Source of the DNA: a virus
Length of the DNA: 26,317 nucleotides
Strand: one strand, 5' to 3'
IMG/VR virus record: IMGVR_UViG_3300027712_000129
Span: 1 to 26,317 of that record
Shown here: piece after piece, positions 8,730 to 16,067 of the stretch
How the letters are laid out: each line of letters opens with the position of its first letter
Numbering within the stretch: the first letter of the stretch is position 1
Made by a program: the position numbers and the translations under genes
The notes under the pieces: model-generated
Told to the model about the DNA's origin: nothing
What the model saw: only the letters and a program-made list of their open reading frames with translations
Database searches by the model: none

Positions 8730-8758
8730 GGGCGGGGATTTTGTCCCCGCCCTTTTTT
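8730..8758 (+). terminator. Rho-independent terminator after the major tail gene
   Basis: A perfect 9-bp G+C-rich stem (GGGCGGGGA at 8730-8738 with TCCCCGCCC at 8744-8752) encloses the loop TTTTG and is followed directly by six T. It lies 25 nt after the plus-strand stop and 22 nt before the stop of the convergent minus-strand gene. On the minus strand the stem is followed by a weaker T-rich stretch, so it may also stop leftward transcription. Confidence 0.92.
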
Positions 8759-8779
8759 GTTGCCTTTTTCTCGTTCCGA

Positions 8780-9262
8780 TTACCTGACTTTATTATAAAG
8801 CGTAATTGTAGAAAGGAATGTGGTTTCAATACCGCCCAACTGAAGAGGCTCTGCTTGATACATATTGTATTGATGAGACCATTTATCAATGCGCTTTTCG
8901 CACTCATCAATTAGCGTTTTGTAGACCTTGGCAACTTCATTTTTGTTAACAAAAGTAACAGCACTATTGGTATCTTTCAAATTCAAAATATCAGAACCAT
9001 TGGAACTATGTAAGATGCCTCTAAGAGCATTCCTTACCTGCTTTCTATAGTAGCTGCACATATACATCTCTTTATAGATAATCTGCGCTTCAAGACTCAT
9101 TAAGTCTGTGCCAGTGCCACTAAAGTTGCTATTGATTCTCGTGTTTAATTGTCCTACATTTTCATTTAACCAAGCTTCTATATATGATTCTGGAATATTG
9201 CCTGTGTCGCCGTCGAATTCTGTTTGAAAAATAGCTAAAGCTAAGTTGCTAATAACGCTCAT
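8780..9262 (-). CDS. Putative head-tail connector / neck protein (160 aa)
   Basis: This is a mostly helical protein with an acidic, Asn-rich N-terminal segment (ESYIEAWLNENVGQLNTRIN), a central Tyr/Met-rich helix (EAQIIYKEMYMCSYYRKQV) and a C-terminal helix (VAKVYKTLIDECEKRIDKW). That helical make-up fits head-completion adaptors that sit under the portal, and the gene lies just downstream of the capsid gene, where such adaptors are often found. No exact family is recognised. A GTGTAA element lies 8 nt upstream of the ATG, with no Shine-Dalgarno sequence. The gene is the last of the leftward block and converges with the plus-strand tail gene. Confidence 0.68.
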   Translation of the reverse strand: MSVISNLALAIFQTEFDGDTGNIPESYIEAWLNENVGQLNTRINSNFSGTGTDLMSLEAQIIYKEMYMCSYYRKQVRNALRGILHSSNGSDILNLKDTNSAVTFVNKNEVAKVYKTLIDECEKRIDKWSHQYNMYQAEPLQLGGIETTFLSTITLYNKVR

Positions 9263-9270
9263 ACATGTTT

Positions 9271-9276
9271 TTACAC
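9271..9276 (-). promoter_or_regulatory. GTGTAA element upstream of connector gene
   Basis: GTGTAAAAACAT on the minus strand ends 8 nt before ATG 9262 and overlaps the last bases before the upstream gene's stop. Confidence 0.4.
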
Positions 9277-9726
9277 TTAAACGTCATTAAGCAATTTGAT
9301 TAATTTATCATGTTCTGGATTGCTAGAATCTGGCACAAAAGAGTTGATTGCGCTTGGCATAATGTTTCGGCTGCTGTTTCTTGTGTTATAGCGAAATTCT
9401 TTTAACAAAGAAGTCTTTAAAAGAGTTCTATTGTAAAGGGGATTAACTCCAACTTTTCTTGCCAAAGATTGCATCTCCGATAGAGACATTTCTCTTATTT
9501 TTTCTTCAAATATTTCTATTTCATTTGTTCCAAAGGGACTGATTTGAGAAACTCCAAGCAAGATTTCCAACCGCTTCATCTTTGAAACAAATTCTTCGGA
9601 TCTAACTTCACCACGATTTCTCATGGCTTCTATTTCTTGGATTAAATTGCTATCGTCACTGCTTTCGTGAGAGCTATCTTGAGTTACTACTCCATTGGCT
9701 ACTTCCATATTTTCATGTGTCTGCAT
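9277..9726 (-). CDS. Small phage protein with SAP/Rho-N-like helix-extended-helix segment (149 aa)
   Basis: The N-terminal 60 residues are acidic and Ser-rich and probably disordered. Residues about 85-115 (MSLSEMQSLARKVGV, then NRTLLKTSLLKEF) resemble the short helix-extended-helix fold of SAP or Rho N-terminal domains, which bind nucleic acid. In phages such domains also occur on head fibre or head completion proteins. The gene sits directly after the capsid terminator, so it needs its own promoter; TATAAT lies immediately before the ATG. It precedes the putative connector gene by 14 nt. The assignment is tentative, but the coding frame is well supported by its neighbours. Confidence 0.65.
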   Translation of the reverse strand: MQTHENMEVANGVVTQDSSHESSDDSNLIQEIEAMRNRGEVRSEEFVSKMKRLEILLGVSQISPFGTNEIEIFEEKIREMSLSEMQSLARKVGVNPLYNRTLLKTSLLKEFRYNTRNSSRNIMPSAINSFVPDSSNPEHDKLIKLLNDV

Positions 9727-9760
9727 ATTATATACTAAGAGAAAAGTCTTTATTTTAAAT

Positions 9761-9791
9761 AAAAAAAAGCCGCCCCTTTCGGAGCGGCTTT
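9761..9791 (-). terminator. Rho-independent terminator after the major capsid gene
   Basis: Read on the minus strand, a GCCGC/GCGGC stem with one internal mismatch and a short loop is followed by a run of eight T (the A run at 9761-9768 on the plus strand). It begins 15 nt after the capsid gene stop. It separates the highly expressed capsid gene from the two small genes downstream. Confidence 0.9.
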
Positions 9792-9806
9792 AATTTGTTT
9801 AGGCGG

Positions 9807-10955
9807 TTAAGCGATACCAGAGGCAACTTTTCCAACCAAGGCTCTCACATCGAGAACCATACGTCCTTCTTGGACTGAACCGAAATAGCCGATCTTGCTC
9901 TGGCGCACAGAATACTGGTCGTCAGCGGTAAGATTGAACTCAGATCCATTTTCAGCGTCGATAGCAACGGCGCGGATAAGCGAATCTCTGGTGCGGTCAA
10001 TGCCAAGGATGATTTCATCGTTAGCTCCAAAAACTGCAGCATTAGTGCCATCAGAAGCTTTAAAGCTAGTAGAACCAGCAACAGCACTGAAGATTGAGTT
10101 ATAACGCTGACCTCTGCCGAATTCATTGATTTCCATAATGGAAACGCCATAAAATTCAGGGATACCAGCACTGTTATAGATCGAGGTTCTCATTTCGTCA
10201 GGAACTGCAATACCATTCTGATAAAGAGCGCCAGCAGGACTTGCGGGAGCGCCTTTAGTATTGATTGGATTGTAAGCCATAGCACGAAGCTCTTGCACAA
10301 CTTCAGGAGAGACGATCAAGTCGGTCAATCCACGGCTGGCGCGAGATTCTGGAGTACCACCAAGCCACGAGGTATTAATTCTCTTGGCGAGGGTGAAAAG
10401 CTCATTAAGGTCAGCGAGCAAGAATCGGCCATTGGTATTGCAACGCTGAACGTGTGCCTTTTTATTGGTTTGGGCCGTGGCCAACGAACCGAGAAGCAAG
10501 TTAGCAGAAGTCTTTTCCTGCTTGAACAAGATTTCCTGTGCCAAGCGGGTAAAGGTTTTGCTGATGACGTCCATGCGGCTCTTGGCGGCATAACGCTTGT
10601 CAAAGCTAAGAGCTGAGTCAAGGGTATATGTGCTGATCTTCATTTCAGACACGGTGGGCAACACCTGATTCTGAGGAAGACCACCAGCGGCACTCTGACT
10701 ATAAACAGTGATGTAGTCTTCAGCAGACACATCATAGTAAAGGTCAAGAGGAATGCTTGGATTGTCATCGGCATTGAATTGAAGGCTTGTGAAGAGGTTG
10801 CTCAATGTCGGGGCATTGTTGATAACTTCTGCAAGCACTGGACCGATAAAATCAGCCAAAGCGATCTGGGCCTCCATCGCAACATTGCGATTTTTCGAAG
10901 CCATAGCTTTAACCAACTCGATCTGTTCGGGAGTTCTTTTTAAAGTAATTTTCAT
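9807..10955 (-). CDS. Major capsid protein, HK97-like (382 aa)
   Basis: Length and layout fit an HK97-fold capsid subunit: a helical N-terminal arm (residues about 8-45), an extended segment with SIPLDLYYDVSAEDYITVY, a long spine-like helix (FTRLAQEILFKQEKTSANLLLG, about 135-156), a domain with LIVSPEVVQELRAM, and a C-terminal beta-rich part (DDEIILGIDRTRD-like segment, then QYSVRQSKIGYFGSVQEGRMV). Codon use is more G+C-rich than in the surrounding genes, as often seen in highly expressed genes. It lies downstream of portal, protease and head protein genes and is closed by its own terminator, which supports the assignment. Several hundred copies would form the icosahedral head after protease-driven maturation. 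No Shine-Dalgarno sequence precedes the ATG; the leader is A-rich. Confidence 0.88.
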   Translation of the reverse strand: MKITLKRTPEQIELVKAMASKNRNVAMEAQIALADFIGPVLAEVINNAPTLSNLFTSLQFNADDNPSIPLDLYYDVSAEDYITVYSQSAAGGLPQNQVLPTVSEMKISTYTLDSALSFDKRYAAKSRMDVISKTFTRLAQEILFKQEKTSANLLLGSLATAQTNKKAHVQRCNTNGRFLLADLNELFTLAKRINTSWLGGTPESRASRGLTDLIVSPEVVQELRAMAYNPINTKGAPASPAGALYQNGIAVPDEMRTSIYNSAGIPEFYGVSIMEINEFGRGQRYNSIFSAVAGSTSFKASDGTNAAVFGANDEIILGIDRTRDSLIRAVAIDAENGSEFNLTADDQYSVRQSKIGYFGSVQEGRMVLDVRALVGKVASGIA

Positions 10956-10973
10956 GTTTCTTTTGTGTTAAGA

Positions 10974-11609
10974 TTAGTAGCCAAGACCGATCATTGCATA
11001 CGAGCCAGTAGTCGTTCCAGCGAATTGGTCCGAAACTGAAGTGCTCGGAGTACGCGAGCCAGTGGCCATAACGATGGCAACCTTAGTTGGATCGGTATAG
11101 GAACATCCAGTCAAGAATCCGCTAGCTCCAGAAGGAAGCTTTAAGCCAGATCCAATTCCGATTGCACCACTATAAGCCTTATCGGTGATGGTAAAGAGTC
11201 CGCGAGTAGCAACTGGGACAGCTTGTCCTGGAAGCATACACATAAGTTCTTTGGCTTTTTGTGGATAATAAAGGAGCTTTTCTCCGTTTTCGTCATACTG
11301 AGCGGTCTGTCTCAAGGTCATGCCAAGAAGTCCGTCTCCAGAAGTGGCAGGCTTGATGCTGATGCTAACTCTTGGGTATTGATTAACTCCGACATATGGA
11401 TAATCCGTTTTGCCGAGATATGAACCGTAGGCTCCGTCATAAGTAATAGTGTCAACATTAAGGTTGCCAGATTCAACGGTAACGAAGATGCCAGCATCTC
11501 CCATACCCACAGTGGTAACTGCGTTGTTGACGTATCCAGTTCCTAATGCAAACATATTAACGACATCGCCTTCGTTGTATTGTCTGAATGGTAATATTCT
11601 AAGTGCCAT
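10974..11609 (-). CDS. Putative head decoration / structural protein (211 aa)
   Basis: This is a Gly/Thr/Ser/Val-rich, beta-type protein (MALRILPFRQYNEGDVVNMFAL, repeated short strands, a Gly-rich C-terminus ending YAMIGLGY). It lies between the protease-scaffold gene and the capsid gene, 18 nt before the capsid start, where decoration proteins are commonly encoded. It shares the G+C-richer codon use of the capsid gene, suggesting similarly high expression. Decoration proteins bind and stabilise the expanded capsid. A specific family is not recognised, and other virion roles are possible. Confidence 0.68.
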   Translation of the reverse strand: MALRILPFRQYNEGDVVNMFALGTGYVNNAVTTVGMGDAGIFVTVESGNLNVDTITYDGAYGSYLGKTDYPYVGVNQYPRVSISIKPATSGDGLLGMTLRQTAQYDENGEKLLYYPQKAKELMCMLPGQAVPVATRGLFTITDKAYSGAIGIGSGLKLPSGASGFLTGCSYTDPTKVAIVMATGSRTPSTSVSDQFAGTTTGSYAMIGLGY

Positions 11610-11629
11610 ATATTTGTTTGTTTAGATTG

Positions 11630-13198
11630 TTATGAGATAATTATGTTTTCGCGAGTGAATGCACTGGCAAATTTTTCACGTAAAGATGGAGTCTTCTTCG
11701 AAGTTTCTTCGTTGCTGTTAGGAAGGCGTTCTGAAGTTTCTTGGGCCTTGGCAAAAGCTTCTTCAGCGATTTGTTTATCGGTCTGCTTTTCAACAAAAGA
11801 AGCCTTGGCAATTCTCTTGGTAACTTCCTCTTCGATCTTGTCTTGAATAGCCTTGTCTCTAGCAGCCTTAGCTTCCTTGCTCTTGTGTTTAAACATGACA
11901 TCGACCTTGGCCTTATAAGCTGCAAAAGCTTCGTCTGAGGCGTCGAGGCTCTTGAGGTCATCAGCCAAAACTCTGCGATCTTCATCATCGAGTTCGAAGG
12001 ACTGGTCGATGGAGTCCATTCTTGAATTGAAACGAGCAATCGCCTGTTCCTGTTCCTTCATAGATTCGAAATCACCAATTTTAGCAACGGCATCCGAGAG
12101 CTGCTGCTGCATAGCTTCGACAGAAGCTTTTAGAGTTTCTCTCTCTTGGGCAATGTCGGTTTTTTCTTTTTCGGCTTTTGCGATTGTTTCGCGATATTCG
12201 GAATCTTTTTGCCTAATTGCTTCGGCGAAAGTTTCTGTCATATTAGCCACAGCTTCAGTAGAAAATTTCTTTTCAATTAGCATATCATTTAGTTCCGAAA
12301 GGACTTTTTCAATTTCCATAATATTTCCGTTTTTGTTTTTTACATTATCTAAAGCAATTTGGGAAATTGCTTCGTTTGATTTTTTATTTAATTTTAAGTT
12401 TTTGATGTCAAAGAAATATTTTCTATCTCTTTTATCTTTGATTTCGATTCCTTCATTGGAAGAAGGGTCTGAATACAAGCCTTTAACATTCGCCGCTGGA
12501 GTTGTGGTAAATCCAATTCCAAGAGGGTAAATTGTGCCGCGAAGAAGTCTATAGATGCGTGTTCCATCGTCTAGTTTTCCACTGCCTTTATAAGCTTTTA
12601 ATTTCGGCCTAAGCTCTTCAATGTGCTTGGCATTAGTAATGATTTCTGCTTCGCCCAAATTAACACTGCCCACGGCAATATCGTAGGCGCTAAATCCAAC
12701 TTCCCAGCTAGTAGAAATTCTTTGGTATAAAGAATCGGCTGGATTGATAGATCTCTCCAGCATACTGGTAAATGGCTTGTTTGCGTATTTATAAACAACA
12801 GCACCTAATGATATATTAAAAGGATTTTTTTCTTTTAAGACATCTTCAAGTTGAAGCATTTTATTATCTTCTCCATATTGACTAAATCCCGCTGATGTTA
12901 AATGACCAACGATCTTCGATTTATCGTGTTCAATGTTTGTTGGTTTATGAATGAAATTGCGAATGACTTCAGCGGCAGTTGCCGAATCCATGCCATCGTC
13001 ATTCTTATTAAACATATTAACAACCGCAGCATTAAATGCCAAACCAAGAAGATCAATATTCGTAGAAAAATCTATATCCTTTGAAATTAAAGGCTTTAAA
13101 TTTTCAAGAGAAGCCTTGGAGATAAACTCGCTATCTCCAAGGACACATGAATATACAGGATCTTCGAACCGTGTTGTGTATAGATAATTTTCAGTCAT
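11630..13198 (-). CDS. Prohead protease fused to a coiled-coil scaffold (522 aa)
   Basis: Residues about 1-195 look like a herpesvirus/T4-type prohead serine protease. IEHDKSKIVGH supplies a candidate catalytic His (H91) and STSWEVGFS a candidate Ser (S164). Residues about 290-510 are highly charged, Ala/Glu/Lys-rich and strongly coiled-coil, as in scaffolding proteins (for example AEKEKTDIAQERETLKASVEAM). Known phages often encode the protease and scaffold as separate or nested genes; here they are one polypeptide. The enzyme is expected to process the capsid arm and its own scaffold during head maturation. It is coupled to the upstream charged protein by a one-base TAATG overlap and sits between portal and capsid genes, matching the role. 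An internal start producing free scaffold is possible but cannot be shown here. Confidence 0.82.
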   Translation of the reverse strand: MTENYLYTTRFEDPVYSCVLGDSEFISKASLENLKPLISKDIDFSTNIDLLGLAFNAAVVNMFNKNDDGMDSATAAEVIRNFIHKPTNIEHDKSKIVGHLTSAGFSQYGEDNKMLQLEDVLKEKNPFNISLGAVVYKYANKPFTSMLERSINPADSLYQRISTSWEVGFSAYDIAVGSVNLGEAEIITNAKHIEELRPKLKAYKGSGKLDDGTRIYRLLRGTIYPLGIGFTTTPAANVKGLYSDPSSNEGIEIKDKRDRKYFFDIKNLKLNKKSNEAISQIALDNVKNKNGNIMEIEKVLSELNDMLIEKKFSTEAVANMTETFAEAIRQKDSEYRETIAKAEKEKTDIAQERETLKASVEAMQQQLSDAVAKIGDFESMKEQEQAIARFNSRMDSIDQSFELDDEDRRVLADDLKSLDASDEAFAAYKAKVDVMFKHKSKEAKAARDKAIQDKIEEEVTKRIAKASFVEKQTDKQIAEEAFAKAQETSERLPNSNEETSKKTPSLREKFASAFTRENIIIS

Positions 13199-13953
13199 TA
13201 CTTTTTCATTTCCTGATCAAGCGGCTTCTGGGGCTTTTTATCGTCTTTTGTTAAATTTCTTGTTGGTTGACTGGACGCTTTAGTATTCTCGCTATCGTTC
13301 TTTTTTTGAACCTGCTCCTCTTCGTCCTCTACATCTTTTGCGCTTTTGGCTTTTGACTTATGCGTTGCACAGCTAGGATCTTTGCAGGTGTTTGTTTTTT
13401 CTCCGTTTTGATTATCCTGATTATCTTTTGCTTTTTTAGAAGCAAGATCGTCTTGATCTTCATCTTGGGGTTGATTTTTGGAGAGTTTTGCAGCGGCTTT
13501 TTCTTTCTTTTCCATTTCAGGAGATTCAGCTTTTTCTTCTTCTTCAGTTTCACCAGGTTCTGGCTTTTCCTTCATGTCTTTAGCTTTTGCTTTGCTCTCG
13601 TCTTTCTCTTCCTTATCATCTTTGCCGCCTTTACCAGCCTTTTTATTCTTCAGAATAACTTTCTGAATAGCTGGTGGAAGCTTTTTCTGAGCAGGGCTTA
13701 ATTCTCCATTGTCACTAAAGGCCGCAGCTTCAGAAATGACTGCTTCATGCTTTTCATATTGATCGCAAGCTTCTTTAATCGCTTCTTCGCGAGAAGCAGT
13801 GGATTCATTAAGCGAAAGATAGTCGGCTACAAATTCTTGATATGCCAAACAAGCTTCGTCTGATCTCTTCGATAAAGAGACTTCTACTTCTCCTTTTTTA
13901 TATTCCATTTTTTTGATAAATGGCACTTTTATGTCTTTCGGATTAATTTTCAT
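13198..13953 (-). CDS. Highly charged prohead core-like protein (251 aa)
   Basis: The first 85 residues are an ordinary mixed helical segment (KVPFIKKMEYKKGEVEVSL). The remainder is a low-complexity Lys/Glu/Asp tract with KGGKDDKEEKDESKAKAKD-like runs and one short Cys pair (TCKDPSC). It overlaps the portal gene end by 11 nt and the protease start by one base. T4-like phages encode small, highly charged prohead core proteins (gp67, gp68) between portal and protease, and this gene has the same position and composition. The role is inferred from those two features, not from sequence similarity. Its low complexity means homology searches may give false matches. Confidence 0.72.
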   Translation of the reverse strand: MKINPKDIKVPFIKKMEYKKGEVEVSLSKRSDEACLAYQEFVADYLSLNESTASREEAIKEACDQYEKHEAVISEAAAFSDNGELSPAQKKLPPAIQKVILKNKKAGKGGKDDKEEKDESKAKAKDMKEKPEPGETEEEEKAESPEMEKKEKAAAKLSKNQPQDEDQDDLASKKAKDNQDNQNGEKTNTCKDPSCATHKSKAKSAKDVEDEEEQVQKKNDSENTKASSQPTRNLTKDDKKPQKPLDQEMKK

Positions 13954-16021
13954 TTAGTTGTTGTGAGTGATAGAGAATTGCAGCGGAGTAATCGTCTTCA
14001 AGTTCATAATCCGAAGCCATAGATAGAATTTCTGGCATTGTTACCAGTTCAGCAATCTGATCGAAATTATTTACACAAGAAAGAGCTTCTGCTTCCCAAG
14101 TTTTTATTTCTTTAGAAACAACAATTGCTTCGCAGAGTTTTTCAACCATTACTTCTTGATTTGGATTTAATTTATCCACTTTGAACTTCTCTTTAAGGTC
14201 GCTTTCTACAGAAGCTCTGATTGTCTCAATAGTTCTAATGATGTTTTGAATATTCTTCATTGAAACATTAGCCCTTGTTACTGGTATTCCCGTGGTGCCT
14301 TCTGGTCGTCCTGCTGCTTTTTGTGTTTTGTTGAGAATTGGATGAGGATTGCCTTTCTTAATTGGTAATTCCATTTTCTTATTAACAACATCTGCTTTTA
14401 GAGAAGTTTTGGGAGCTGGAGGCATTGCTGGAGAAATCATAGGAACTCCTCCGACAAGTGGATTATAATACCCCTCATCTCTTTCTTTAATAAACTTTTC
14501 TTGTGCTGGGGCGAGATCTTCTGCCTCTGGGAATTGTCCAGTATGAAACATATCCATTCCTTGCTGTGGAGTGAGAACGCCTAGCTCCATCAAGCGTGTA
14601 GTAACGCGCATGAGTTGTGTTTGATCTCTTACGTCAATATCTCTAAACTTTGCCACTGGATAAGATTTCATGCCAAGATTTTTGGCAATTCTCTTAATTT
14701 CAATTTGCAGGAAATCGTTTAAGAATGCGCATCTCGCCTCTTTCAATCTATCAACAAATATTTGAGCCTTAATTTCTGTGGCGCTATACTTCTCTTCTCC
14801 AACGACTATATTCTGAAGACCTTGTTTAATGTCTTCATTGAGGGTGGCATACTTTTCAGCACCCAAAACTTTATTAAGGTCTGGAAGCACGAAACTAGCC
14901 TTGGTGGTATAATCGGCAACTAGAACTCTGCCGACACTCTCATTCTTAAAAAGTGTTTGCATCGCTCGCACATTATTTTGATTAATGCCTCCCTTATCAG
15001 GATCTGTTCCCATTGTGATCAATAGAATGACGTTTTCAACGGTTCTAGTAATGGCTTGGTCCATTTTCTTTAGCTCCATCTTGGCGTTGATGTCTTCAAG
15101 CACTGGATATCCAAATGGAACCGCAAATGGTTCATAGTCTTGTTTTTTGTAAAATGAGAATGTGAGTTTCTGTGGGTCTAAGCGAATTTTTAATCCATTT
15201 TTATAGTACGCTCCCTTTTCGATGTCTTCTCTCACTCTTGGTGGAAGAGCTTTAAAGATTTCTCTATCATCATCTGTCAAAGGATTCTGCAATCTAGCGA
15301 ATTCATATTGAGAGAGAATTTTTTCATATACACCCGTAGCAAAACTAGAACTTCTTTTGGCAACGACATCAAAAGGATTAAGCATAATATATTTGAGCGG
15401 AATAGCATTCGTCGCTTTTTCCACATTGCCAAACTGCCTAAGAAGGTTTGCGAAATTCTGCAAATCAAATTTTCCATCAATTCTGTACAAGAAAACATTT
15501 CCACTTCTGTAATATTCTCTAAAATACTGATCCTTTAAATTCCACAGTCTTACTTTTTTAAACCATTCTTCAAAGAAGTCTCTGCTTTTCTTCGTTCCAC
15601 CTTCAAGGTATATTTCAGTATTGGCAAACTCTGACATAATGTCGATAGCATTTCTAAAAATGGAAACATTTGCATAGGCTTTTTGACATAGTTCAATTGC
15701 TTCTCTAACATTTACTCCGTCAATGGCGTAGCTATAAGGAAGAAGACCTTCTCTAATACTACTAAACCTATCAATCGTTCTTTGAAATGCCGCTCTATTC
15801 TTTCTGGCTCCAACTTTTTGGAAAGTAGCTTCACGCGCATAACCAGAATCACTTCCAGCATCACTTCCAGAAGCAACATAAAAAGGTTCTCCAGACAATT
15901 CTGGTTCGCAAGATGCCGATGACTGCATCATCATATGTGGCATTTCATTTGACGCTTGGGGCTGTCCAAATTTATCCCAGTATTGGGACTTTTTATTGTA
16001 TTGTCTCTTGGTTGAATCCAT
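13943..16021 (-). CDS. Portal protein (692 aa)
   Basis: The protein forms the dodecameric ring at the head vertex through which DNA enters and leaves. Residues 1-75 are polar and Met/Ser-rich and probably flexible. From about 95 the pattern is portal-like: YSYAIDGVNVREAIELCQKA, then VSIFRNAIDIMSEFANTEIYLEGG and a long helical region with REYYRSGNVFLYRIDGKF. Later there are segments around LMELGVLTPQQGMDMFHTGQFPE, a common portal C-terminal pattern. Length is within the range of large portals. It follows the large terminase by 44 nt and precedes the core, protease and capsid genes, the standard order. A GTGTAA element lies 9 nt upstream of the start, which has no Shine-Dalgarno sequence. Confidence 0.85.
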   Translation of the reverse strand: MDSTKRQYNKKSQYWDKFGQPQASNEMPHMMMQSSASCEPELSGEPFYVASGSDAGSDSGYAREATFQKVGARKNRAAFQRTIDRFSSIREGLLPYSYAIDGVNVREAIELCQKAYANVSIFRNAIDIMSEFANTEIYLEGGTKKSRDFFEEWFKKVRLWNLKDQYFREYYRSGNVFLYRIDGKFDLQNFANLLRQFGNVEKATNAIPLKYIMLNPFDVVAKRSSSFATGVYEKILSQYEFARLQNPLTDDDREIFKALPPRVREDIEKGAYYKNGLKIRLDPQKLTFSFYKKQDYEPFAVPFGYPVLEDINAKMELKKMDQAITRTVENVILLITMGTDPDKGGINQNNVRAMQTLFKNESVGRVLVADYTTKASFVLPDLNKVLGAEKYATLNEDIKQGLQNIVVGEEKYSATEIKAQIFVDRLKEARCAFLNDFLQIEIKRIAKNLGMKSYPVAKFRDIDVRDQTQLMRVTTRLMELGVLTPQQGMDMFHTGQFPEAEDLAPAQEKFIKERDEGYYNPLVGGVPMISPAMPPAPKTSLKADVVNKKMELPIKKGNPHPILNKTQKAAGRPEGTTGIPVTRANVSMKNIQNIIRTIETIRASVESDLKEKFKVDKLNPNQEVMVEKLCEAIVVSKEIKTWEAEALSCVNNFDQIAELVTMPEILSMASDYELEDDYSAAILYHSQQLNEN

Positions 16022-16030
16022 TTGCTTATA

Positions 16031-16036
16031 TTACAC
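16031..16036 (-). promoter_or_regulatory. GTGTAA element upstream of portal gene
   Basis: GTGTAATATAAG on the minus strand ends 9 nt before ATG 16021 in the short gap after the terminase gene. Two AAAGTTACT repeats lie just upstream. Confidence 0.42.
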
Positions 16037-16046
16037 CAAAAGTCTC

Positions 16047-16067
16047 AAAGTTACTTTTAAAGTTACT
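16047..16067. repeat. Two direct repeats of AAAGTTACT between terminase and portal genes
   Basis: AAAGTTACT occurs at 16047-16055 and again at 16059-16067, 12 nt apart, in the short gap between the terminase stop and the portal start. On the minus strand it lies upstream of the GTGTAA element at 16031-16036. It could be an activator site for the portal promoter, or chance in A/T-rich DNA. Confidence 0.4.

Noticed and set aside
9895-10616. Plus-strand and alternative minus-strand frames within the capsid gene
   Set aside because: They are shadows of the G+C-richer capsid coding sequence and have no leader, neighbours or recognisable domains.
13360-13701. Plus-strand frame rich in Phe and Leu opposite the charged core protein gene
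   Set aside because: Its composition is a direct consequence of the Lys/Glu codons (AAA, GAA) on the other strand; the minus-strand gene is overlapped correctly by neighbours on both sides.
14066-14078. GTGTAA match inside the portal gene
   Set aside because: It lies within a well-supported coding frame far from any start, so it is taken as a chance match and not counted among the upstream elements.
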